Shown here piece after piece: positions 1 to 5,965 of a stretch of 12,150 nt of DNA. Numbering within the stretch: position 1 is the first letter of the stretch; each line of letters starts with the position of its first letter. Both the position numbers and the translations under genes were made by a program. Location: contig JAEMQE010000084.1 in assembly GCA_022758945.1 (NCBI GenBank), positions 1-12,150 of the forward strand, given 5' to 3'. The notes beneath the pieces were generated by a model. The model was not told where the DNA came from, ran no database searches, and worked only from the letters and a program-made list of their open reading frames with translations. The stretch is from Lentimicrobium sp. GTDB lineage: Bacteria; Bacteroidota; Bacteroidia; Flavobacteriales; Flavobacteriaceae.

Positions 1-1332
1 GTTGTGGTGAGTTATTATTTTTATTCTTGTTGGGATTGGCGCTTCTTGTTTTTACTACTCTTTTCAACCTTATTGTGTTATTTCACGGGAATCCAAATAG
101 AAAAAAGCACGAAAGAAAGAAATCGAAAATTTTGGTTTTGGTTGAGCATTATTTTCAACCTAGGATTTTTGGCAATATTCAAATACTACAACTTTTTTGC
201 CTTTTCCTTTTCAGAAGCTTTGAATAAAATTGGAATACATTCTAGTCCACTTTTACTGAATGTGATTCTTCCGGTTGGAATTTCTTTCTATACTTTTCAC
301 GGCTTGTCTTATGTGATTGACATTTATTACAAAAGGATACACTCCGAGAAAAACGTGATAGATTATGCTCTGTTCGTGAGTTATTTTCCACTTTTGGTAG
401 CTGGTCCCATCGAAAGAGCGACGCATTTATTACCACAAGTAAAACGAATAAGAACTTTCGATTTCGAAAAAGCCAAAGAAGGTGTTTATCAAATAATTTG
501 GGGATTGGTAAAAAAAGTAGTTGTCGCTGATACTTGTGCCACATATGTCAATGCCATTTTTGATAATTACACTTCGATGAATTCCTTGTCGTTGATTTTG
601 GGTGCTGTGTATTTTGCATTCCAAATTTATGGCGACTTTTCAGGATATTCTGATATGGCTTTGGGAATGTCCAAATTGTTTGGATTAGACTTGTTACGAA
701 ACTTCAATTATCCTTATTTTTCTAGAGATATTGCCGAGTTTTGGCGTCGTTGGCACATTTCATTATCGTCTTGGTTTCGGGATTATTTGTATATTCCATT
801 AGGAGGAAGTCGAGGGTCAAAAATAAAACAAGTGCGTAACGTTTTCATCATATTCGTCGTGAGCGGTTTTTGGCACGGAGCCAATTGGACTTTCTTGGCT
901 TGGGGATTCATCAATGCGCTATATTTTTTACCTTCATTGCTTTTGGGAACCAACCGAAATAATATGGAAACGGCAGAATTGCATTGGGATTTCAATTCCA
1001 TAAAAGTGTTTTTTAATATGCTCGCCACTTTTTCGATGACGTGTTTGGCTTGGATATTTTTTAAGGCTAAATCCATAAATATTGCTTTTGATTATATCGA
1101 AAGAATCTTTACCAACGGAACTTTCACATCGCAATTCTTGGAAAACGAACGTTACAGTTATGAATTGCTGTTACTAGTTCTAGCTTTTGTTTTGGTCGAA
1201 TGGAACAGCCGATTCAAAATAGAACCCATTTCAGGAAAATACAGCTGGCTAAAAATGGCTTTATGTCTCTTGGCGATTATCGCTTTGGGAACTTATGCTG
1301 ATTATAAAGAATTCATCTATTTTCAATTCTAA
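1..1332 (+). CDS. MBOAT-family membrane O-acyltransferase (AlgI/DltB-like), 5' truncated by window
   Basis: Polytopic membrane acyltransferase that probably moves acyl (often acetyl) groups across the inner membrane onto an extracytoplasmic polysaccharide or other envelope polymer. The reading frame is open from base 1. The usual N-terminus (about 40 residues before the SYYFYSCWDWRF segment) is missing, so the GTG codons at bases 4 and 7 are unlikely to be the true start. Visible family marks are FWRRWHISLSSWFRDYLYIP, with His at residue 252 counted from the window's first codon, and SGFWHGANW, whose His292 matches the invariant MBOAT histidine. Many hydrophobic segments run along the protein. 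The stop codon overlaps the ATG of the next gene in TAATG, so the two genes are translationally coupled. The pairing resembles AlgI with AlgJ/AlgX-type partners. The substrate cannot be read from the sequence. The family call is firm; the role in polysaccharide acylation is inferred. Confidence 0.93.
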   Translation, partial: VVVSYYFYSCWDWRFLFLLLFSTLLCYFTGIQIEKSTKERNRKFWFWLSIIFNLGFLAIFKYYNFFAFSFSEALNKIGIHSSPLLLNVILPVGISFYTFHGLSYVIDIYYKRIHSEKNVIDYALFVSYFPLLVAGPIERATHLLPQVKRIRTFDFEKAKEGVYQIIWGLVKKVVVADTCATYVNAIFDNYTSMNSLSLILGAVYFAFQIYGDFSGYSDMALGMSKLFGLDLLRNFNYPYFSRDIAEFWRRWHISLSSWFRDYLYIPLGGSRGSKIKQVRNVFIIFVVSGFWHGANWTFLAWGFINALYFLPSLLLGTNRNNMETAELHWDFNSIKVFFNMLATFSMTCLAWIFFKAKSINIAFDYIERIFTNGTFTSQFLENERYSYELLLLVLAFVLVEWNSRFKIEPISGKYSWLKMALCLLAIIALGTYADYKEFIYFQF

Positions 1333-2225
1333 TGAAAAAATTTATAACATTAGTTGCCAAAATTCTCCTCACAATTCTAGTGCTTTTAATAGTATTGGAT
1401 TGGACTTACACGACCGTTTATTTGCATTCTTCCAATCGTGGAAAAGTGGAAAATGTATTCAATTCCAAAGCTAGAAATTATGATGTCGTAATTTTGGGTT
1501 CTTCCAGAGCAAACAATCATTTTGTACCTGAATTATTTGAAAAGAAAGGACTCAAAACCTTCAATTATGGAATGAGCGGTGCGCATTTATTTGAAGCTTC
1601 GCTAATGCTAAAATTGATGGCAGAACGCCATTATAAAATCAAAACCGTGATTCTGGAAGCTGATTTAGGACTTTGCAACGAAAAAGAATCCGATGCTATT
1701 GCTGCCAAATTCCTGCCGTACATCCACCGTTCCCAAGTAATCAAAGACCATTTTTCGAAGTTGGAAAACTTTAATGCCTTGTATTATATTCCTTTTTACC
1801 GTTATATCGATTTTGATGCCTTAATTGGTTTTCGGGAAATGTACCAAACCGCAACGGACAAACCAACGAATATTTTGGACCATTTAGGGTATCATCCTTT
1901 GGGTCACAAACCCGGAAATATGAAGAATGACATCCGGGCTTTGAAACCCATTCGCAACAAATATTACGAGGAAATCAAGCAAATTTGCAAGCAAAATCAT
2001 TACAATCTGATTACCGTAATGACGCCTATGTGTTCTAATGTAAAAGGACTAGATTATTTTGAAAAAGCAAACAAAATTTACCCCGAAATCCACAATCTGG
2101 AAAACGTCGTAGAAGGAGATCAATATTTTTCTTCTTGTGGACATATGAATGATGCGGGAGCGAGGAAGTTTACGGAGGTTGTGATAGAACGTTTTTTCGA
2201 AACAAAGCAACAAAAATCCCGCTGA
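1332..2225 (+). CDS. Membrane-anchored SGNH-hydrolase-like protein, probable partner of the MBOAT acyltransferase
   Basis: A 297-residue protein with one N-terminal membrane segment (about residues 5-27), so the rest probably lies in the periplasm. VVILGSSRANNH (residues 52-63) matches SGNH block I in the GSSR form, with Ser58 the likely nucleophile. SSCGHMNDAGARKF (about 267-280) matches block V, with His271 the likely catalytic histidine. The usual D-x-x-H aspartate position three residues before that His is Ser268 here. Known proteins of this kind paired with MBOAT transporters receive or transfer acyl groups to a polymer, as AlgJ/AlgX and PatB do. The ATG at 1332 overlaps the upstream stop by one base, which fixes the start and indicates co-expression. 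The 3' end overlaps the convergent terminator. Family assignment is moderate; the exact reaction and substrate are unknown. Confidence 0.75.
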   Translation: MKKFITLVAKILLTILVLLIVLDWTYTTVYLHSSNRGKVENVFNSKARNYDVVILGSSRANNHFVPELFEKKGLKTFNYGMSGAHLFEASLMLKLMAERHYKIKTVILEADLGLCNEKESDAIAAKFLPYIHRSQVIKDHFSKLENFNALYYIPFYRYIDFDALIGFREMYQTATDKPTNILDHLGYHPLGHKPGNMKNDIRALKPIRNKYYEEIKQICKQNHYNLITVMTPMCSNVKGLDYFEKANKIYPEIHNLENVVEGDQYFSSCGHMNDAGARKFTEVVIERFFETKQQKSR

Positions 2226-2248
2226 TACGAATACCAACGGGAATTTTT
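2212..2248. terminator. Convergent terminator overlapping the 3' end of the SGNH-like gene
   Basis: Arms 2217-2227 and 2232-2242 form an 11-bp stem closed by a four-base loop. Read on the minus strand, the loop is TTCG and the two imperfect positions become G-T wobbles, followed by a run of T, so the fold is best as the terminator of the 2270-2947 gene. On the plus strand the same positions are A-C mismatches, but six T follow the stem, so it may work both ways. The left arm lies in the last codons of the plus-strand gene. Confidence 0.7.
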
Positions 2249-2269
2249 TAACCAACTATTTTAACCAAC

Positions 2270-2947
2270 TTAATTATTTATTCTAACATCTAAACTTCCT
2301 GTTACTTTTGGTTTTGCACCATTAGTTCTATAATAGTTGTAATCTTCATTACTATTGTTTTGGTTATTACCATAATCATGATTGTTGTCATTATTATTGT
2401 TTTGGTTATTACCATAATCTTGATAATTGTAGTCATTATTATTTTGGCTGTATTGATATTCTCTACCTCCGTTTACCGTTCCAACAAAATCAACAATTTG
2501 ACCACGACGGTTATAGACAATTTGTAAACCTCCAACTTGTGTTAAAGCATAACGGTTGTAAGTCATATAAACAGACCCAACTCGTTTAATTCTGTCATTT
2601 GCATCATAGTTGATAAACACATTTCCAATACGTCTAACTTTACCGGTATAATCGTGTTCCACTTTTACGCCGAAATTTCTGTTTTGACCATTTGCAGGAG
2701 ATCCATAAGTCATATTTGGACCATTTCTTCTTCCTGATTTATAATAGATATCGCCATTTGAAGGACGCGTATTGAAATCAAATTGTCCGTCAGGGAATAC
2801 ATAAAACTCAACGCCTCTTTCCGTGAATACAATTGGATCGGCATTTCTAAAATCAACAGGAGGTCTTCTATCATTTTTTTCTGTTGCATTTGCTACACCA
2901 CCTCCCATAAGGAAGATACTAGCTACTAAAAGGGTAATTTTTTTCAT
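2270..2947 (-). CDS. Secreted Asn-rich hypothetical protein
   Basis: I do not recognise a characterised family. The protein is 225 residues from the ATG at 2947. A TTG two codons upstream (2953) is a less likely start, because the ATG gives a standard signal peptide beginning MKKITLLVASIFLM and ending near GGVANA. The mature part (about residues 25-155) is rich in Tyr, Arg, Gly and Val, with repeated short units of the style 'v-y-n-r-r-G-q-i', suggesting a small beta-rich exported protein. After that comes a low-complexity Asn/Tyr/Asp tract with two copies of DYGNNQNN spaced 14 residues apart, then a short basic tail ending in RINN. It has no sorting domain and no lipoprotein cysteine, so a periplasmic location is likely. 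It converges on the SGNH-like gene and has a long AT-rich upstream region. Nothing in the context gives a function. Confidence 0.8.
   Translation of the reverse strand: MKKITLLVASIFLMGGGVANATEKNDRRPPVDFRNADPIVFTERGVEFYVFPDGQFDFNTRPSNGDIYYKSGRRNGPNMTYGSPANGQNRNFGVKVEHDYTGKVRRIGNVFINYDANDRIKRVGSVYMTYNRYALTQVGGLQIVYNRRGQIVDFVGTVNGGREYQYSQNNNDYNYQDYGNNQNNNNDNNHDYGNNQNNSNEDYNYYRTNGAKPKVTGSLDVRINN
2353..2419 (-). repeat. 42-bp-period direct repeat inside the Asn-rich tract
   Basis: A 25-bp identical unit occurs at 2353-2377 and 2395-2419. The 42-bp period equals exactly 14 codons, so the reading frame is kept and the units encode DYGNNQNN twice. The repeat is likely prone to slippage or unequal recombination that would change the tail length. 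Confidence 0.85.
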
Positions 2948-3331
2948 AATCAATATAATTTGGGTTTTGCCTACTCGTGAGCTTTTCGGCTTTCGCTTTT
3001 TTAATTATTTGAGTAGTGATATCCAAGTAGTGTGCCAAAGATTTGAATCAGGGTTTCGTTTTTTTAAATCATTTTTCAAATATTAATATTCAAATATTTA
3101 ATTATCAAGTATTTAAATTAAAAAATAATTTTATAAAAATCTAAAATTTGGCTGTTCTTTAACTAAATCCCAACTTTGCATTGTTTCTATTTCTGGGGTT
3201 TTGACCAATAAAAAATTACTCTAAAATTAAAAATCCATTTTTAATCAACGGTGCATCAGCGTCATCTGCGTTCTATTTTTTTATCAACAATTCCTAAAAT
3301 TAGCTTTTTATCCACACTGCAATTATCGGCT
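2948..3331. other. Non-coding AT-rich intergenic region between divergent genes
   Basis: This stretch separates the minus-strand secreted-protein gene from umuC. It holds no credible ORF and no RNA gene that I recognise. Visible structures are a spaced inverted repeat CTACTC/GAGTAG (2971-2976 and 3011-3016) in the presumed leader of the minus-strand gene, a short purine-rich tract between those arms, and three iterated 9-mers at 3076-3113. Around 3250-3275 two similar units, GCATCAGCG and TCATCTGCG, sit side by side. No TAnnTTTG promoter with good spacing is clear for the minus-strand gene. Confidence 0.5.
3076..3113. repeat. Three iterated 9-mers, TCAAATATT type
   Basis: TCAAATATT occurs at 3076-3084 and 3090-3098, and the one-base variant TCAAGTATT at 3105-3113. 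The starts are 14 and 15 bp apart. The background is very AT-rich, so chance is possible. Even phasing could instead mark a multi-site protein-binding region upstream of the minus-strand gene. Confidence 0.35.
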
Positions 3332-3351
3332 ATTCTGTAATTTTACAGAAT
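3332..3351 (+). promoter_or_regulatory. Putative LexA-like SOS operator overlapping the umuC start codon
   Basis: Two perfect 9-bp arms, ATTCTGTAA (3332-3340) and TTACAGAAT (3343-3351), flank a TT centre. The core is CTGT-N6-ACAG, similar in half-site to the proteobacterial LexA box CTGT-N8-ACAG but two bases tighter. The last two bases of the palindrome are the A and T of the umuC ATG. Repressor bound here would block the promoter or start region of the operon. That it is an SOS operator is inferred from the umuC-umuD genes behind it. A weak -7-like TATTCTG (3331-3337) lies inside the palindrome. Confidence 0.6.
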
Positions 3352-4624
3352 GTATGCTTTAGTCGATTGCAATAATTTTTATGCTTCCTGCGAACGTGTT
3401 TTTCAACCGAAATTCAACGGAAAGCCTGTTGCCATATTATCAAATAATGACGGCTGCGTAATTTCCAGAAGCAACGAAGCCAAGGCTGTTGGCGTTCCAA
3501 TGGGTGCGCCTGCGTTTCAAATCAAGGAATTGATTAAAGAAAAAAATGTCCAGATATTCTCTTCAAATTATGCACTTTATGGTGATTTGAGCAATCGGGT
3601 GATGTCAATTTTGGGTCAGTTTACACCTAATTTAGAAATCTACAGCATTGATGAAGCTTTCTTGAATTTTGACGGTTTGAACATTTCGGATTACCACAAT
3701 TATGGTGTCCAAATGAAAACCCGTGTCCAAAAATGGGTCGGAATTCCCGTTTGCATTGGCTTTGCCGAAACCAAAGCTTTATGCAAAGTTGCCAATAAAA
3801 TTGCTAAAAAATTCCAAGACAGAACAAAAGGAGTTTATATAATTGACACTGAAGAAAAACGCATCAAAGCCCTGAAATGGACCAAGATTGAAGACGTTTG
3901 GGGCATTGGTTATCGAATGACTAAAAAAGTAAAATTGCGAAACATCAACACTGCTTTTGATTTTATTCAACCGCAACACGAGGCTTGGATTAAGAAAGAA
4001 ATGGGCGTTGTTGGAATGCGGTTGAAATATGAACTCGAAGGAAAATCGGTTTTGGATTTAGAGCCTATTGTCAACCAAAAGAAAAGCATTGCCGTTACCC
4101 GAAGTTTTCCCAAACAAATCGCTGATTTTGATTTGTTAAGAGAACGTGTGGCTACTTTTGCTTCGGTTTGTGCGGAGAAATTGCGAAAACAAAAATCCTG
4201 TTGTCATACCATAATCGTGATGTTGGTCATTGATAAACATACGATTCATACCTCGAAATATTATTTCAATATGGCGATTACATTGCCTTTTGCCACAAAT
4301 TCGACCTTGACCATTTCGAACACGGCCATTGATATGTTGAAAAAATTATACCAAGGAAACGAAAACATAAAATTCAAAAAAGCAGGTGTAATAGTAACCG
4401 AATTGATTGACGAAAACAAAAAACAATTTCAATTATTCGACGAAGAAAATCCAAAACATTTGGCTTTGATGAAAGTGATGGATAAATTGAATAACAAAAT
4501 TGGCGATACAAAAGTGAAATTGGCAACACAAGATTTAAGTCGGACTTGGAATATGAACCAGAATCATCTCTCGCCCAGATACACTACTAACTTTAACGAT
4601 ATTCTCGAAATACGATGTCTATAA
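3350..4624 (+). CDS. umuC: UmuC, catalytic subunit of error-prone DNA polymerase V (Y family)
   Basis: Y-family translesion polymerase that copies damaged templates after SOS induction, working with cleaved UmuD. The protein is 424 residues, the normal family length. The palm carries MYALVDCNNFYASCE with metal ligand Asp6, and YSIDEAF with Asp101-Glu102, at the same positions as in E. coli UmuC. The finger segment NNDGCVISRSNEAK follows the first motif. The C-terminal part contains QFQLF (residues 359-363), a likely beta-clamp-binding motif, and the conserved UmuC-type tail ending in SRTWNM and SPRYTTNFNDI. The start is fixed by the conserved MYALVD N-terminus. A LexA-like palindrome overlaps this ATG. 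The umuD gene follows with a 10-base overlap, so the order is the reverse of E. coli umuDC. All catalytic residues are intact. Confidence 0.97.
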   Translation: MYALVDCNNFYASCERVFQPKFNGKPVAILSNNDGCVISRSNEAKAVGVPMGAPAFQIKELIKEKNVQIFSSNYALYGDLSNRVMSILGQFTPNLEIYSIDEAFLNFDGLNISDYHNYGVQMKTRVQKWVGIPVCIGFAETKALCKVANKIAKKFQDRTKGVYIIDTEEKRIKALKWTKIEDVWGIGYRMTKKVKLRNINTAFDFIQPQHEAWIKKEMGVVGMRLKYELEGKSVLDLEPIVNQKKSIAVTRSFPKQIADFDLLRERVATFASVCAEKLRKQKSCCHTIIVMLVIDKHTIHTSKYYFNMAITLPFATNSTLTISNTAIDMLKKLYQGNENIKFKKAGVIVTELIDENKKQFQLFDEENPKHLALMKVMDKLNNKIGDTKVKLATQDLSRTWNMNQNHLSPRYTTNFNDILEIRCL

Positions 4625-5055
4625 AAAAAGAACCAAAACTAACCTTCTTCCGTCCTGTTTTGGACAGCGAGATACGAATTCCTTTAATTAAGGAAGGGGT
4701 TTCGGCTGGATTTCCCTCGCCAGCCATTGATTTTATGGAAAACAGTATCGATTTGAATACGGCTTTGTGCAAAAATCCTTTGGCTACTTTCTACATCAAA
4801 GTCAAAGGAAATTCAATGATTGACGCTGGTATCAACGACAAAGATGTTTTGGTTGTTGACCGAAGTCTCGAACCACAAAACAACAAAATCGCCATTTGTT
4901 TTATCGACGGCGAATTTACCGTGAAACGCATCCAACTCGAGCAAGATTGCTTGTATCTAATGCCCGAAAACCCGAAATATCCACACATAAAAGTCACCGA
5001 AGAAAACCAGTTAATCATTTGGGGAATTGTGACTTATGTGATAAAGAAGGTGTGA
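4615..5055 (+). CDS. umuD: UmuD, self-cleaving S24 peptidase subunit of DNA polymerase V
   Basis: A 146-residue UmuD/LexA-type serine peptidase that cleaves itself when stimulated by RecA filaments and then binds UmuC. The cleavage site is Ala31-Gly32 in SAGFPSPA, matching the Cys24-Gly25 site of E. coli UmuD. The catalytic dyad is Ser67 in KGNSMIDAGI and Lys104 in FTVKRI. There is no DNA-binding domain at the N-terminus, so this is the polymerase subunit and not a LexA repressor. It overlaps the end of umuC by 10 bases and is co-transcribed. Its last 17 codons plus stop (5003-5055) recur as a 53-bp direct repeat at 5830-5882 beyond a toxin-antitoxin pair, with one synonymous difference (CAG against CAA). 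The full-length gene is intact. Confidence 0.95.
   Translation: MSIKKEPKLTFFRPVLDSEIRIPLIKEGVSAGFPSPAIDFMENSIDLNTALCKNPLATFYIKVKGNSMIDAGINDKDVLVVDRSLEPQNNKIAICFIDGEFTVKRIQLEQDCLYLMPENPKYPHIKVTEENQLIIWGIVTYVIKKV
5003..5055 (+). repeat. 53-bp direct repeat, copy 1: functional 3' end of umuD
   Basis: Identical to 5830-5882 except for G5010 against A5837, the third base of a Gln codon. This copy is read as the C-terminal residues NQLIIWGIVTYVIKKV plus the TGA stop. Together with copy 2 it brackets the toxin-antitoxin pair, giving an 827-bp unit from the start of copy 1 to the start of copy 2. Confidence 0.95.
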
Positions 5056-5149
5056 TGAAAAGTAAATATATTCTTTGATTTAGTATATTTGAATGATTTG
5101 ACGCTAAACACCTGAAACTAATAAAAGTATTGTAATCAATAATAATTAG

Positions 5150-5177
5150 TTTTTTAGTAACGAATTAATTACATTTG
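5150..5177 (+). promoter_or_regulatory. Candidate promoter of the toxin-antitoxin pair, with overlapping dyad
   Basis: TACATTTG at 5170-5177 fits the Bacteroidetes -7 consensus TAnnTTTG, and a TTT at 5150-5152 could serve as a weak -33 element at 17-bp spacing. The dyad 5157-5172 (GTAA ... TTAC around a central AATT, 6 of 8 pairs) overlaps the -7 box and is a plausible autoregulatory operator for the HigA-type antitoxin. Transcription would begin only a few bases before the ATG at 5190. Confidence 0.5.
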
Positions 5178-5189
5178 CAAAGAATTAAT

Positions 5190-5522
5190 ATGAGAAATTT
5201 ACAATTTACTGATGAGTTTTTAGAATTTATAAACCAATCTGAATCCAATGTTAAGACTAAAATAAATTATTTATTCGAGGTAATAAAAACCCAAGCGGTA
5301 ATTAATTCTAAAGTCGCCAAGAAGTTAATAAATACCGATTTTTACGAAATACGAATACAGGTTAATAATGAATATCGTGTAATCGTATTTACATTAGACC
5401 ACGATAATATAACTCAAAGTAAAGAGATACTATTTCTAAACGGGTTTATAAAAAAATCGACTAAAGACTACGACAAACAAATAAAAAAGGCAGCTAAAAT
5501 ATTAGAACAATGGAAAGAATAA
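5190..5522 (+). CDS. higB: HigB/RelE-like toxin (phage Gp49-like family)
   Basis: A 110-residue toxin of the RelE/HigB fold, a group whose studied members cut mRNA on the ribosome. Visible family marks are FYEIRI (residues 51-56), NEYRVIVF (60-67) and LFLNGFIKKS (81-90), followed by the basic helix DYDKQIKKAAKILEQW. I chose the ATG at 5190: an in-frame TTG at 5175 lies inside the predicted -7 promoter box. The antitoxin gene begins 13 bases before this gene's stop, the toxin-first order typical of higBA. The gene is markedly AT-rich compared with umuD upstream and with the second half of higA. The pair lies between two copies of the umuD 3' end, suggesting recent acquisition. Catalytic activity is assumed from the family and cannot be judged from sequence alone. 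Confidence 0.85.
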   Translation: MRNLQFTDEFLEFINQSESNVKTKINYLFEVIKTQAVINSKVAKKLINTDFYEIRIQVNNEYRVIVFTLDHDNITQSKEILFLNGFIKKSTKDYDKQIKKAAKILEQWKE

Positions 5523-5824
5523 AAATAAATATCGAAAAGCTAAAAAAAGAAACTCACAGCGTAAACGACTATCTAGACGAGCAATACGGCAAACAAGGAA
5601 CACCTGAAAGAGAAGAATTCTCGAAAAACGCCTTGGCTTTTTACTATGGTGAATTAATCAAAGAAAAACGCAAAGAAAAACACCTTACCCAGCAGCAACT
5701 CGCCGACCAAATAGGCAAAGAACGCGCCTACATTGCCAAAATCGAACAAGGTAAAACCGATTTGCAAATATCCAATTTTGTGCAAATTATTAATGCGTTG
5801 GGATTAACATTGCAAGTGAAGTAA
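5510..5824 (+). CDS. higA: HigA-like antitoxin, XRE-type helix-turn-helix
   Basis: A 104-residue protein that should bind and neutralise the toxin encoded just upstream and repress their shared promoter. Residues 1-45 form a charged N-terminal part (SVNDYLDEQYGKQGTPEREE) that could contact the toxin. Residues about 49-103 are an XRE helix-turn-helix: IKEKRKEKHLTQQQLADQIG, then RAYIAKIEQGKTD, then FVQIINALGLTL. The ATG at 5510 overlaps the toxin gene by 13 bases, so translation is coupled. Six bases after the stop begins the second copy of the umuD tail. The DNA-binding domain is richer in G+C than the toxin gene, a composition step inside one operon. The family is clear; the operator at 5157-5172 is inferred. 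Confidence 0.87.
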   Translation: MERIKINIEKLKKETHSVNDYLDEQYGKQGTPEREEFSKNALAFYYGELIKEKRKEKHLTQQQLADQIGKERAYIAKIEQGKTDLQISNFVQIINALGLTLQVK

Positions 5825-5829
5825 AGTTT

Positions 5830-5882
5830 AAAACCAATTAATCATTTGGGGAATTGTGACTTATGTGATAAAGAAGGTGTGA
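5830..5882 (+). repeat. 53-bp direct repeat, copy 2: orphan umuD 3' end
   Basis: Same sequence as the umuD tail at 5003-5055, with one synonymous change (A5837). It has no upstream umuD body and no start codon, so it is a non-functional fragment. It runs without a gap into the terminator repeat at 5882. The simplest reading is that this is the original end of umuD before the toxin-antitoxin pair was inserted, or a tail brought in with the pair. Confidence 0.95.
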
Positions 5883-5932
5883 AAACCAAAAAAGCCCCTT
5901 CTTTCGAAGAGGTTTTTGTACCCGGAGCCGGA
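5882..5932. repeat. 51-bp repeat, copy A: decayed terminator plus 14 bases of tRNA-Leu 3' end
   Basis: Aligns without gaps to 5966-6016, differing only in the stem of the hairpin (GCCCC against ACCGC, and A against C). It ends with TACCCGGAGCCGGA, the reverse complement of the last 14 bases of the tRNA-Leu gene, after which similarity stops. Offset between copies is 84 bp. Confidence 0.9.
5888..5917 (+). terminator. Imperfect terminator after higBA and the umuD-tail repeat
   Basis: Stem arms around 5895-5901 and 5906-5912 with a TTTC loop (5902-5905) and five T after it. One C-A mismatch (5897/5910) weakens the stem relative to the sister copy at 5972-6001. It is placed to end plus-strand transcription from umuC, umuD, higB and higA. 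Confidence 0.6.
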
Positions 5933-5960
5933 TCAAATTAAAAAAATTTGACCCGACTCC
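5924..5960 (-). other. Long hairpin linking the two terminator/tRNA-end copies
   Basis: Arms 5924-5939 and 5945-5960 are 16 bases each with a five-base loop. On the minus strand all 16 positions pair (two as G-U wobbles in RNA); on the plus strand those two are C-A or A-C mismatches. The left arm includes the tRNA-Leu 3'-end fragment GGAGCCGGA. The right arm, TTTGACCCGACTCC on the plus strand, resembles the T-arm and acceptor end of the same tRNA in opposite orientation. It may be a structured RNA, a recombination scar or a mobile palindrome remnant. Confidence 0.6.
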
Positions 5961-5965
5961 AATAT

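Noticed and set aside
2823..3086. 87-residue plus-strand ORF
   Set aside because: It lies mostly antisense to the signal peptide end of the secreted-protein gene and has no family features.
5175..5189. TTG start for the toxin
   Set aside because: It falls inside the TACATTTG -7 box, so it could not be in the transcript from that promoter; the ATG at 5190 is preferred.
5003..5882. Insertion sequence or transposon ends
   Set aside because: The 53-bp repeats are direct, not inverted, encode a gene tail, and no transposase lies between them.
5924..5960. Integron attC site
   Set aside because: The palindrome lacks GTTRRRY/RYYYAAC core sites, and no integron integrase or gene-cassette series is present.
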